From the NCBI RefSeq assembly GCF_005222805.1, contig NZ_STGC01000005.1, positions 1-64,000 on the forward strand: a DNA stretch of 64,000 nucleotides, in the 5' to 3' direction. The DNA comes from Devosia sp. FKR38 (GTDB lineage Bacteria; Pseudomonadota; Alphaproteobacteria; Rhizobiales; Devosiaceae). The position numbers and the translations under genes are program-made. Shown here piece after piece: positions 8,752-15,910 of the stretch. The notes under the pieces are model-generated. The model saw nothing but the letters and a program-made list of their open reading frames with translations, was not told the origin of the DNA and did no database searches. Position 1 is the stretch's first letter. Every line of letters starts with the position of its first letter.

Positions 8752-9023
8752 GTTGCTTCCCTCTGCGCGTGACTTATTGTCCCCAGACCTCGCGGCTGGG
8801 TGTCATGCGCTGACGATACAGGGCTTCTCCTCCCCAGGACGAAACCTCATTTCAGTTATGCAAATCGTTTCGACCGCGTCAACGCGGTGAAATCACAATT
8901 GTACTATTAAATGATTTGACGGCAGACCGGAGGCAGGATTAGCCTCCCCTCGGCAGTCCATGGAGGACAGTGGAGCTGGAATACCAGCACATTGTAAGGA
9001 CGGCCAACAATCGGGAGAGAGCA
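8752..9023. promoter_or_regulatory. divergent promoter region of the CUT2 transporter, with an inverted repeat
   Basis: 272 bp between the divergent ATPase and binding-protein genes. It contains the inverted repeat ACCGCGT-CA-ACGCGGT at 8873-8888 and an AT-rich stretch (8890-8920) unlike the surrounding GC-rich DNA. The repeat is a candidate operator for the LacI-family protein at 10155, but no second copy was seen, so this is a guess. GGGAGAGAG precedes the ATG at 9024. Confidence 0.4.
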
Positions 9024-10016
9024 ATGAAAAAAGTCGCCTTACTCGCTGCAGTTGCCGCGCTGTCACTGGGAGCATCGCCGGCCTTCGCAGCCAAGAAACA
9101 ACTGGTGATCGTCGTCAAGGGTCTGGACAATCCCTTCTTCGAAGCCATTCATCAGGGTTGCCTGAAGTGGAATTCGGAAAACGCTGACTCCGAATACGAG
9201 TGCTTCTACACTGGCCCGGCATCCACTTCGGACGAAGCCGGCGAGGCCCAGATCCTGCAGGACGTGCTGAGCAAGCCCGACACCGCGGCTGTCGCCATTT
9301 CGCCGTCCAATGCGCCGCTGATCGCCAATACCCTGCGCAGCGCTGCACCGACCATTCCGATCATGACCGTCGACGCTGACCTGACCAAGGAAGACGCCGG
9401 CCTGCGCGCTACCTATCTGGGCACCGACAACTACCTGATGGGCAAGCGTATCGGCGACTATATCAAGGCAGCCAAGCCCGAAGGCGGCACCATCTGCTCG
9501 ATCCAGGGCAATGCCGCTGCCGACAATATCCTGCGCCGTGCGCAGGGCATGCGCGACGCGCTGAGCGGCCAGGAAGGCCTTGCCGCCCTGGCCGGCGAAG
9601 GTGGTTGGACCGAAGTCGCCGGCTGCCCGGTGTTCACCAATGACGATGGCGCCAAGGGCGTTCAGGCCATGAGCGATATCCTGGCCGCCAATCCGGACCT
9701 GGATGCCTTTGGCATCATGGGCGGCTGGCCGCTGTTTGGCGCGCCGCAGCCCTATCGTGACCTGTTCGGGCCCATGAAGGACCGGATCGCCAGCAATGAC
9801 TTCGCCATCGGCGCCGCCGATACCATCGGCGAAGAAGTCGCCCTGGCGCGCGAAGGCCTGGTGACCGCCCTGGTCGGCCAGCGTCCGTTCGAAATGGGCT
9901 ATCTGGCACCCGGCGTGATGATCGACCTGATCGAAGGTAAGGAAGTCGCCGATCCGGTGTTCACCGGCCTGGATGAATGCACCAAGGACACCGTGGACAC
10001 CTGCATCCAGAAGTAA
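9024..10016 (+). CDS. sugar ABC transporter substrate-binding protein
   Basis: 330-aa periplasmic binding protein (PF13407, ribose-binding class). A signal peptide ends after ASPAFA (~22 residues); the mature start KKQLVIVVKGLDNPFFEAIH is the classic first strand of the fold. Four further Cys residues are present, including the C-terminal pair in DECTKDTVDTC. The ATG at 9024 follows GGGAGAGAG. Divergent from the ATPase/permease operon and followed by a terminator and a LacI regulator, giving a complete importer unit. The ligand is not readable from sequence. Confidence 0.88.
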   Translation: MKKVALLAAVAALSLGASPAFAAKKQLVIVVKGLDNPFFEAIHQGCLKWNSENADSEYECFYTGPASTSDEAGEAQILQDVLSKPDTAAVAISPSNAPLIANTLRSAAPTIPIMTVDADLTKEDAGLRATYLGTDNYLMGKRIGDYIKAAKPEGGTICSIQGNAAADNILRRAQGMRDALSGQEGLAALAGEGGWTEVAGCPVFTNDDGAKGVQAMSDILAANPDLDAFGIMGGWPLFGAPQPYRDLFGPMKDRIASNDFAIGAADTIGEEVALAREGLVTALVGQRPFEMGYLAPGVMIDLIEGKEVADPVFTGLDECTKDTVDTCIQK

Positions 10017-10039
10017 TCCGACCACAACCGGCCACTGTT

Positions 10040-10070
10040 ACGGGGCGTGCCAGAGCGGCGCGCCCCGTTT
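10040..10070 (+). terminator. terminator after the sugar-binding protein gene
   Basis: 12-bp stem (ACGGGGCGTGCC / GGCGCGCCCCGT, one G-T wobble) with AGAGC loop and TTT, 24 bp after the stop codon. Confidence 0.75.
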
Positions 10071-10154
10071 CCTTTGGGCGAAACGGCCTGGGGCAGGGGT
10101 GCAAACCCACAAGAGATCAATTGCGCGGGAGCACCGCCGGGGCTAGATCAGGCC

Positions 10155-11180
10155 ATGGGCAAAGCCATTGTTCGACTGAAGGACATCGCCGACCGGACCG
10201 GGTTCTCGGTCAATACGGTCTCGCTTGCCTTGCGCCAGAGCCCGCGCATTCCCGCCGAAACCGCCCAGCTCATTCGTGAGGCAGCCGAGGCGCTCAACTA
10301 CCTGCCCAACCATGTCGCCAAATCGCTGGTGAGCCGCGAGACCAAGACAATTGGCCTGGTGCTCACCGATATTACCAATCCCACCCTGACCCATGTCGCC
10401 CAGGCCATCGAACTGGCCCTGGCCGAGCGCGGCTACTCGACCCTGTTTGCCACCTCCAACAATGACGAGGCCGAAGAAAAACGCGTCATCGAGATGTTCC
10501 GCTCCCGCCAGGTGGACGGCATGCTGATCTATCCGCGCAGCCATCGCGAGCTCGACCATATCCGGCGCCTGCGCAAGGCCAACTACCCCGTGGTGCTGCT
10601 GGTGGCCGACCCCGACGCTGGCATTGATGCGGTCTGCGTCGACGAGCGCCGCGGCGCCTACCGTGCCGTTCGGCACCTGATCGACCTGGGGCATCGCCGC
10701 ATCGGCATCATCGATGGCGCCCACCGGCTGGGCAATCGCGAAAAGCAGGATGGCTATCGCCAGGCGCTGGACGAAGCCGGCATTGCCTTTGATCCAGCCT
10801 GGCTGGTCGATCCGGCGGGCCATTCGGTGGTCAGTGGCTATCAGGCCATGGACCAGCTGATGGCTGCCCCAAAACGCGCCACGGCCGTGTTTGCCGCCAA
10901 TGACACGCTGGCCATCGGGGCACTGCGCTGGACGCAAAAGCAGGGCCTGCGCGTGCCGCAGGATGTCGCCATCATCGGCTTTGACAATATCGAATTTGCC
11001 GAACATGCGGCCACGCCGCTGTCGAGCATCAATTATGCCGTGGCCGAAGTCACCGCATTGGCGGTCGACCGCCTGCTGAGCCTGATCGCGGCCAGCGACC
11101 AGCTGCCCGAGCCGTGTATTTCCCTGATCGATCCCGACCTGATCGTGCGTGAGAGCACCCTTGCCGCCACGCCGGCCTGA
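10155..11180 (+). CDS. LacI-family transcriptional regulator
   Basis: 341 aa. Helix-turn-helix VRLKDIADRTGFSVNTVSLA (residues 6-25), hinge LNYLPNHVAKSLVS, then a sugar-binding-protein-like effector domain (IGLVLTDITNPTLTHV, FAANDTLAIGAL, IIGFDNIEFA). The ATG at 10155 places the helix-turn-helix at the usual N-terminal position; the frame stays open upstream over the terminator. It is downstream of a CUT2 importer and is probably its repressor, with the transported sugar as inducer (inference from position). Confidence 0.87.
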   Translation: MGKAIVRLKDIADRTGFSVNTVSLALRQSPRIPAETAQLIREAAEALNYLPNHVAKSLVSRETKTIGLVLTDITNPTLTHVAQAIELALAERGYSTLFATSNNDEAEEKRVIEMFRSRQVDGMLIYPRSHRELDHIRRLRKANYPVVLLVADPDAGIDAVCVDERRGAYRAVRHLIDLGHRRIGIIDGAHRLGNREKQDGYRQALDEAGIAFDPAWLVDPAGHSVVSGYQAMDQLMAAPKRATAVFAANDTLAIGALRWTQKQGLRVPQDVAIIGFDNIEFAEHAATPLSSINYAVAEVTALAVDRLLSLIAASDQLPEPCISLIDPDLIVRESTLAATPA

Positions 11181-11255
11181 GGCTAGGCGGCGCCCTTGTC
11201 TGCCCAGCACATGCCTTAGCCCCGCGCATCGCACAGCCGCGCCATCGCAAATGGT

Positions 11256-11261
11256 TTGACA
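11256..11261 (+). promoter_or_regulatory. -35 element of the tetR promoter
   Basis: Consensus TTGACA. The matching -10 region falls inside the left arm of the palindrome at 11271-11311 (candidate CATAAC at 11277 with a 15-bp spacer), so bound repressor would cover the core promoter. Confidence 0.55.
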
Positions 11262-11270
11262 GCCGTGCCA

Positions 11271-11311
11271 GCCTCGCATAACTGACTGACCGTCAGTCAG
11301 TTATGCGAGGC
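11271..11311. promoter_or_regulatory. 41-bp perfect palindromic operator of the TetR regulator
   Basis: Two exact 20-base arms (11271-11290 and 11292-11311) around a single C. The core is CTGACTGACCGTCAGTCAG. The left arm covers the -10 region and the right arm includes GCGAGG, the probable ribosome-binding site of the tetR ATG at 11316. TetR-family operators are normally shorter (about 15-30 bp); this length suggests two dimers or an mRNA hairpin as well. Confidence 0.85.
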
Positions 11312-11315
11312 ATCG

Positions 11316-11948
11316 ATGTCACCACGACGGTCAGGCGGTCCGGAGCGCGCCAACGAGATCCTCGCCAGCGCCGCAAAGCTGTTTCAGGAAAAAGGGGTGC
11401 GGGCGGTTTCCATCGACGACATCGTCCGGGGCGCCGGCATCGCCAAGGGTACGTTCTACCTCTATTTCAAGACCAAGGACGACCTGCTGGCCAGGCTGGC
11501 CGATGCGCTGGTGGCCCAGATGGCCCAGGCCGCCGCAGAGGCCGGCAGAAACGGCGACACTGCGCTCGACCGCTTCGCCCATGCCGTGCTCGCCATGCAG
11601 CGCATCGACCGCAGCCAGCCCTATCTGGCCGATGCGCTCAACCATCCTGAGAACAGCGTGCTGCACGATCTGACCAATATCGCCCTGGTGCGCCAGCTGG
11701 CGCCCGTGCTGGCCGCGATTGTCGAAGGGGGCAAGGGGGAGGGCGACTTTGACGTCGACGATGCCCAGGCGACGCTCGAATTCCTGCTTGCCGGTCAGGC
11801 GGCGCTGCTCGGCGGCGGTCGCTTCAACTGGTCGCCCGAGGAGCACGCCGCGCGGCTGCGCGCCACGCTGATCATCATCGAACGGGCCCTGGGCACAGCC
11901 AAGGGCGCGCTGATGACCCGCCTCGCCAGCCTGGGAGACACGCCATAA
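11316..11948 (+). CDS. TetR/AcrR-family transcriptional regulator
   Basis: 210 aa. N-terminal helix-turn-helix domain (residues ~9-57) with SIDDIVRGAGIAKGTFYLYF, the TetR recognition-helix signature; the C-terminal ligand domain is family-variable. The ATG at 11316 lies 5 bp after GCGAGG. It is probably an autorepressor through the palindrome at 11271-11311. Its stop overlaps the next ATG (TAATG), so it once headed an operon whose second gene now appears truncated. Inducer unknown. Confidence 0.88.
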   Translation: MSPRRSGGPERANEILASAAKLFQEKGVRAVSIDDIVRGAGIAKGTFYLYFKTKDDLLARLADALVAQMAQAAAEAGRNGDTALDRFAHAVLAMQRIDRSQPYLADALNHPENSVLHDLTNIALVRQLAPVLAAIVEGGKGEGDFDVDDAQATLEFLLAGQAALLGGGRFNWSPEEHAARLRATLIIIERALGTAKGALMTRLASLGDTP

Positions 11949-12100
11949 TGTCGCGCGAAGCCGACACAATCGGGCGGTTCAATCGCCCCTGGAGCTTTTT
12001 CGCGCTGGCGACCATCGGGCCCTGGTCGGCCTGGATGATCGCGGCCTGGTTCAGCCGGCCGCAATCCGGCCATCGCCGCTCAACCTGGAAAGGACCTGCC
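11948..12100 (+). pseudogene. N-terminal remnant of a membrane protein, possibly CPBP-type
   Basis: An ATG overlapping the tetR stop opens a frame starting MSREADTIGRFNRPWSFF and a hydrophobic helix (ALATIGPWSAWMIAAWFS). The NRPWxFF...PWxxWxxAxxxS pattern resembles the first helix of CPBP-family intramembrane proteases. After ~38 residues the frame runs, without a stop, into the next gene, which has its own ribosome-binding site and ATG at 12101. I read this as a CPBP-like gene that lost everything after its first helix. A short real membrane peptide is the alternative. Confidence 0.35.
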
Positions 12101-12343
12101 ATGAGCACCATAGTGATCGAGAAATATGTCGATGGCATCTGCGTGGACGCGATGAAACTGCCCGTCGCGCCGCTGCAGTTCCTCACCGGGCTCTTGCCCG
12201 ACCAGGCCCGCCAGCACTTGCGGCGCCGTGGACTGGACATCGACGCCCTGCTCGATGTGGCCGCACCGTCGGACGTCGCGCAATGGCTGGACATTCAAGA
12301 AGGCCAGACCGCCAAACGCGTCCGCATCCTGCGCCAGGACTGA
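12101..12343 (+). CDS. small conserved-looking protein of unknown function
   Basis: 80 aa, no signal peptide or membrane segment. It begins MSTIVIEKYVDGICVDAMKL with strand-like alternation, continues with a helical middle (LTGLLPDQARQHLRRRGLDIDALL) and ends in a basic tail. The ATG at 12101 has a strong ribosome-binding site GGAAAGGA, which is why I split it from the upstream frame. It sits in the TetR operon and may be controlled by it. Function not recognised. Confidence 0.6.
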   Translation: MSTIVIEKYVDGICVDAMKLPVAPLQFLTGLLPDQARQHLRRRGLDIDALLDVAAPSDVAQWLDIQEGQTAKRVRILRQD

Positions 12344-12473
12344 CGGCACGACCGCTGCCGTCGGGAAGTGCCTCAACCAGCAGGCAGCGAACAAGGCGTC
12401 CGGTTGCCGTTGAGGAGATCCAGGCAGGCGGCGCGTACCGGGGACAGAGTCCATTGCACGGGGCGCCTGCCAC

Positions 12474-12671
12474 CTAACTGTCGTCATCATCCTCCACCCG
12501 GTCGGGCAGGTCATGGTGCGGCGTGGCAGCGAGGTCTTCCAACTCGGCTTCGGTCATGCTGTCGAACATGGCCTTGGAGGCGCCGAACAGCTCCTGGCGG
12601 GCGGTTTCACCGCGCTTGGCGGACAGGGCCGCGCCGGCGGCCTGCTGCTGGGCTTTCGATCGGGCTGGCAT
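12474..12671 (-). CDS. DUF3008 family small stress protein
   Basis: 65 aa, beginning MPARSKAQQQAAGAALSAKR, the diagnostic DUF3008 start, with GASKAMFDSMTEAELEDLA in the middle and an acidic tail (VEDDDDS). These small, highly charged soluble proteins are often members of the general stress regulon; the molecular role is unknown. It lies 16 bp downstream of the mgtC-like gene and probably shares its EcfG-type promoter at 13272-13296. The ATG at 12671 is preceded by AAGGAGA. Confidence 0.85.
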   Translation of the reverse strand: MPARSKAQQQAAGAALSAKRGETARQELFGASKAMFDSMTEAELEDLAATPHHDLPDRVEDDDDS

Positions 12672-12687
12672 GGCGTTCTCCTTGTGC

Positions 12688-13242
12688 TTAGCGGTTCGGG
12701 GGATCCGAAGGGTCTGCGGTAGTGCTGTCCGGGTGTTGGCGCACGCCAGATTGACTGCCCACGCGCCGCGACACATGCCGAAGCAGCCACAGCACGACGA
12801 TAGCCAGCCCGGTGGCCAATAGGGCGAGCAACAAGAGCCCGCTGCCACAGGCAAGGCCAATGGCACCCGCCATCCACATGCCGGCCCCGGTGGTCAGCCC
12901 TGTGATCCTGCCGCCCGAGGTGATGATCGAGCCGGCGGCGAGGAAAGCCACGCCCGCGGTCACTGCCTCGATCAGGCGCAGCGGATCGGTCTGTACGCGG
13001 GCGGCGTCGTTGAAGTCGCCGGCCATGATTTCGGCGGCGATCAGGGTGAACAGGCACGCCGCTATCGAGACCATCATATGGGTCCGCAGCCCGGCCGAAT
13101 TGGCGTGGACCTCCCGCTCGAAGCCGATCGCCGCGCCCAGCCCTGCCGCAAACAGCAGCCGCAACAGGGCAATCTCGAAGCGTACGGCCGCAAAGGGGTC
13201 GCGGAACTCATCGGCAACCAGAGCCATCGAACTATCGAACAC
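12688..13242 (-). CDS. MgtC/SapB family membrane protein
   Basis: 184 aa with four to five hydrophobic helices. The family signature GAAIGFEREVHANSAGLRTH is intact, followed by MMVSIAACLFTLIA. It lacks the long soluble C-terminal domain of Salmonella MgtC, as is common for short SapB-type members. The start is GTG at 13242 with GGGAGA upstream. The GGAAC-N16-GGTT promoter 30 bp upstream marks it as an EcfG target. MgtC proteins act in Mg2+ limitation and phosphate/ATP homeostasis; the role here is inferred only as stress-related. Confidence 0.85.
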   Translation of the reverse strand: MFDSSMALVADEFRDPFAAVRFEIALLRLLFAAGLGAAIGFEREVHANSAGLRTHMMVSIAACLFTLIAAEIMAGDFNDAARVQTDPLRLIEAVTAGVAFLAAGSIITSGGRITGLTTGAGMWMAGAIGLACGSGLLLLALLATGLAIVVLWLLRHVSRRVGSQSGVRQHPDSTTADPSDPPNR

Positions 13243-13271
13243 GGCGTTCTCCCAATCAGGTGTGGGCGGAC

Positions 13272-13296
13272 AACCCGCCGGGCGCGCTTATGTTCC
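13272..13296 (-). promoter_or_regulatory. EcfG-type promoter of mgtC-DUF3008
   Basis: On the minus strand: GGAAC (13296-13292), 16-base spacer, GGTT (13275-13272). It matches the alphaproteobacterial general-stress consensus GGAAC-N16-SGTT and sits 30 bp from the GTG. Confidence 0.75.
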
Positions 13297-13352
13297 AACC
13301 CGCCATTACTCTCGAGGCGATGGCCGTGGTTCCGGGGCTTGCAAGAAAGTCG

Positions 13353-13377
13353 GGAACAATCTGGCTCCCCGGCGGTT
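13353..13377 (+). promoter_or_regulatory. EcfG-type promoter upstream of the PRC-barrel gene
   Basis: GGAAC (13353-13357), 16 bases, GGTT (13374-13377). It is back-to-back with the mgtC promoter. The leader to the ATG at 13552 is long (~170 bases) and could hold a small open frame from 13384 to 13542, which I do not consider established. Confidence 0.7.
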
Positions 13378-13551
13378 GATGCCATGAAGATGCCGCTGCG
13401 CAGGATGGGCGGACAGAGCCGGAGCAATCCGCTCTGCATTGTCCATCACGCTGCCGGCGCAGGCTATCGGCCTTTGCCGGCACCGCGCCCGGGCACTTTC
13501 ATTCCGATCCCCTTGCCGGGGACCATTATCGACAACTTTTAGGAGCCCCTC

Positions 13552-13848
13552 ATGGACCACAGCCGACACATCCCCCTGACGAGCCAGGACCTCAATGAGG
13601 CCGTCCTGGTCAATGCCCCTGTCTATGGTGCGGACGACCACAAGGTGGGCACCATTTCCCACGTGCATGGCGCAGGCGCCCAGACCCAGATCGTCGTCGA
13701 TGTCGGCGGTTTTCTGGGCCTTGGGGCCAAGCCGGTGCTGATCGGCGCCGATCAGATCAATCTGATGCGCGACGAGAAGGGCGAGGTGCATGGCACCACC
13801 AGCTGGACCAAAGAGCAGCTTGAGGACATGCCTGAGCACAAGCACTGA
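13552..13848 (+). CDS. PRC-barrel domain protein
   Basis: 98 aa, one PRC-barrel fold: NAPVYGADDHKVGTISHVHG, then IVVDVGGFLGLGAKPVLIG, the typical glycine turn of the family, and a TTSWTKEQLEDMP tail. No signal peptide, so probably cytosolic. AGGAGCC precedes the ATG. An EcfG-type promoter upstream and a strong terminator downstream make it a monocistronic stress gene. These small PRC proteins are often induced by desiccation or osmotic stress; the biochemical role is unknown. Confidence 0.85.
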   Translation: MDHSRHIPLTSQDLNEAVLVNAPVYGADDHKVGTISHVHGAGAQTQIVVDVGGFLGLGAKPVLIGADQINLMRDEKGEVHGTTSWTKEQLEDMPEHKH

Positions 13849-13889
13849 TTGGTTGACCGCCCCGTCTTCTGACGGGGCCGGACAGCATC

Positions 13890-13925
13890 GAGGGCGGCGC
13901 GATCCGATCGCGCCGCCCTCTTTGT
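13890..13925 (+). terminator. terminator of the PRC-barrel gene
   Basis: Near-perfect 14-bp GC-rich stem (GAGGGCGGCGCGAT / ATCGCGCCGCCCTC, CCG loop) followed by TTTGTTT. Confidence 0.85.
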
Positions 13926-13942
13926 TTCGGCAGCAAAATGCC

Positions 13943-13967
13943 GGAACATTCCCGCCCCACCGGAGTT
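13943..13967 (+). promoter_or_regulatory. EcfG-type promoter, probably for the nepR-like gene
   Basis: GGAAC (13943-13947), 16 bases, AGTT. A slightly off-consensus -10 and a ~230-base leader to the ATG at 14196. It is the only candidate start site between the terminator at 13925 and the gene. Confidence 0.5.
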
Positions 13968-14195
13968 GATCTGGAACGCAGATGCCGTCCGCGGGGCCCC
14001 TGAAAGACAGGCTATGGCAGGTCGGAATTGCACGGGGCTGCCGCGATGTGGCAGAGGACCGCACGCCGCGCCAGGAGGGGCCGTCCGGACGCATAATATT
14101 CAACGACGCTCGACCCCGTGACGGAGCCAGTTCGCCTCGCTGACAAAAAGCGTATATGCTTACGGCGCACACCAAGGGAAGGTCGTGTTATCGCT

Positions 14196-14423
14196 ATGAT
14201 CAACAATGGGAAGACCCGGCAGAGTGAGCCGCTGGAATCCTCTCCCCCCGAGAACGGCGAGGGCGAGGCTTTTGATCAGCAGGCCCCGCAGATTATCGAG
14301 GCCGCAGAGGCCGAGGTCGTGCCAGACCGGCTGCAGGATCTGGGCATGGCCCTGGGGCGGGCGCTCGAAGCCGCCCATGGCAGCGCGCCCCTGCTGCGCA
14401 AGCGCAAGCGCTCCACGCATTGA
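14196..14423 (+). CDS. nepR: NepR-like anti-sigma factor (atypical)
   Basis: 75 aa. Acidic N-terminus, a central segment with VPDRLQDLGMALGRALE that matches the second NepR helix consensus (VPDRLxDLLxxL), and a basic C-tail (LLRKRKRSTH). In the general stress response NepR holds EcfG until PhyR releases it. It ends 22 bp from the convergent ecfG stop; nepR and ecfG are usually co-directional. The first NepR helix (IGxxLRxMYD) is poorly conserved here, so the call rests on the second helix and the neighbour. No phyR or histidine kinase lies in the window. Confidence 0.55.
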   Translation: MINNGKTRQSEPLESSPPENGEGEAFDQQAPQIIEAAEAEVVPDRLQDLGMALGRALEAAHGSAPLLRKRKRSTH

Positions 14424-14445
14424 TTACATCTGTGCGGGCCTCGGC

Positions 14446-15069
14446 CTATTCGTCGTCGAGGATATCCCGCAGGGCCGCCCGGGCCCGGTTCATCCGGCTT
14501 TTGACGGTGCCGATATCGCACTCCAGAATGGCCGCCGCGTCGATGTAGCTCTCGCCCAGCACAGCGACCAGCATGATGGTCTCGCGGTAGTGGACCGGCA
14601 GGCGCGCCAGGGCCGCTTCCATCTCGCGCAGGCGGAGGTGCCACACCTGGGTTTCGGCCATCGCGACGGGCTCGCCCGAGACGCAATCCTTGTCGCCGGT
14701 CCTCTCGCGCGCCCGCTTGCTCCAATTTGTGTAGAAGCGGTTGCGCATGATGGTGAATAGCCACGCACGCAGATTGGTGCCCGGTTCAAACTGCCGCGCC
14801 CGTTCGATGGCGCGCAGCAGCGTCTCCTGCACCAGATCATCGGCCTCCACCACATTGCGGCACAAGGAGCGGGCGAACACCCGCAGCGCCGGAATATAGC
14901 TTACGATCTCCTCGCCAGTGCGTTCTCCAGCGGTGGCCGAGGGGCCATCGGGATCGCTCGACAGCAGGTCGCCGAGCTCGGGTTCGCTCGCGGGTGAGGA
15001 CGGTGTCATGCCGCCCCAAGCGCTGCGATAGGGGCTATCCGTGCGGGCCATTGCCATGCGGTCGATCAT
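14446..15069 (-). CDS. ecfG: EcfG-family general stress sigma factor (ECF15)
   Basis: 207 aa. Region 2: FARSLCRNVVEADDLVQE and GTNLRAWLFTIMRNRFYTNW; region 4: LPVHYRETIMLVAVLGESY and CDIGTVKSRMNRARAALRD. The VLGESYIDAAAILECDIGTVKSR stretch is typical of EcfG. About 45 poorly conserved residues precede region 2. The ATG at 15069 has GGGAGA at good spacing, so I prefer it over the ATG 27 bp upstream. It directs core RNA polymerase to GGAAC-N16-SGTT promoters, six of which lie within 3.7 kb. I found no such promoter upstream of ecfG itself. Confidence 0.88.
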   Translation of the reverse strand: MIDRMAMARTDSPYRSAWGGMTPSSPASEPELGDLLSSDPDGPSATAGERTGEEIVSYIPALRVFARSLCRNVVEADDLVQETLLRAIERARQFEPGTNLRAWLFTIMRNRFYTNWSKRARERTGDKDCVSGEPVAMAETQVWHLRLREMEAALARLPVHYRETIMLVAVLGESYIDAAAILECDIGTVKSRMNRARAALRDILDDE

Positions 15070-15260
15070 GATGGTCTCCCTGTTCAAGTGGCGCAACCAG
15101 CGGGGTGAACACTGGTCGGGCGCGGCGTTTTCAATAGGGTCAGGTGCTAAAAATCTTCAAAGCGTCAAAGCGTTCTCACAGAATGGTGTAGTCAGCATGC
15201 AAGTCCATTTTAAGGCAGTGTCAGGACCTTGCCTCGACTAGGTCTGCAACGAGACGCGCG

Positions 15261-15285
15261 GGAACAATCGGGCGAACTATCGGTT
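15261..15285 (+). promoter_or_regulatory. EcfG-type promoter of the DUF892 gene
   Basis: GGAAC (15261-15265), 16 bases, GGTT (15282-15285), 47 bp upstream of the ATG at 15332. Confidence 0.75.
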
Positions 15286-15331
15286 CTGCATGTGAGCCAG
15301 CCGGACCAGTTGGCTGGAAAAGGAGAAACCG

Positions 15332-15829
15332 ATGAAGACCAAGACCCTTGATGACTTGTTCGTGGATATGCTGAAGGACGTCTACTACGCCGAGCGCAAG
15401 ATCCTCAAAGCTCTGCCGAAAATGGCGCGCGGCGCCGTCTCGCCGGAGTTGACTGCCGCTTTTGAGAAGCACCTGGACGAAACCCAGACGCATGTCGAGC
15501 GCCTGCAGCAGGTGTTCGAGGTGCTGGGCAAGCCGGCGCGTGGCAAGACCTGCCCGGCCATCGATGGCATTGTGGAAGAGGGCGAAGAGGTGATGGAGGC
15601 CTTCAAGGGCTCGCCCGCCCTCGACGCGGGCCTGCTCGCCACCGCCCAGGCGGTCGAGCACTATGAGATCGCCCGCTATGGCACGCTGCGCAACTGGGCT
15701 GAGCTGCTCGGCCACAGCGACATCGCCGGCATCTTCCAGGACACCCTGAACGAAGAAGAGGCGACTGACAGCGCCCTGACCAAGCTTGCCAAGGGCTCGG
15801 TGAACAAGGCGGCGTTGCAAGCCGCCTGA
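15332..15829 (+). CDS. DUF892 (YciE/YciF) ferritin-like protein
   Basis: 165 aa, all-helical. It begins with the family signature TLDDLFVDMLKDVYYAERKI; HLDETQTHVERL and AQAVEHYEIARYG carry Glu/His residues of a four-helix di-metal site. AAAGGAGAAA precedes the ATG. It is monocistronic between an EcfG-type promoter and a terminator. YciE/YciF proteins are general-stress-induced and rubrerythrin-like; the reaction is not defined. Confidence 0.87.
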   Translation: MKTKTLDDLFVDMLKDVYYAERKILKALPKMARGAVSPELTAAFEKHLDETQTHVERLQQVFEVLGKPARGKTCPAIDGIVEEGEEVMEAFKGSPALDAGLLATAQAVEHYEIARYGTLRNWAELLGHSDIAGIFQDTLNEEEATDSALTKLAKGSVNKAALQAA

Positions 15830-15848
15830 TTGCGGTCAGCGCAAGGAA

Positions 15849-15880
15849 CCGGCGTCGCCCTGAGCGACGCCGGATTTTTT
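15849..15880 (+). terminator. terminator of the DUF892 gene
   Basis: 10-bp stem CCGGCGTCGC/GCGACGCCGG, loop CCTGA, then A and six T. Confidence 0.9.
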
Positions 15881-15910
15881 GCGCCGTAGTGCGGGGGCAG
15901 GGTGGCCGAG

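Noticed and set aside
13384..13542. Short plus-strand frame in the leader of the PRC-barrel gene
   Set aside because: No ribosome-binding site and no homology recognised; kept only as a possibility in the promoter note.
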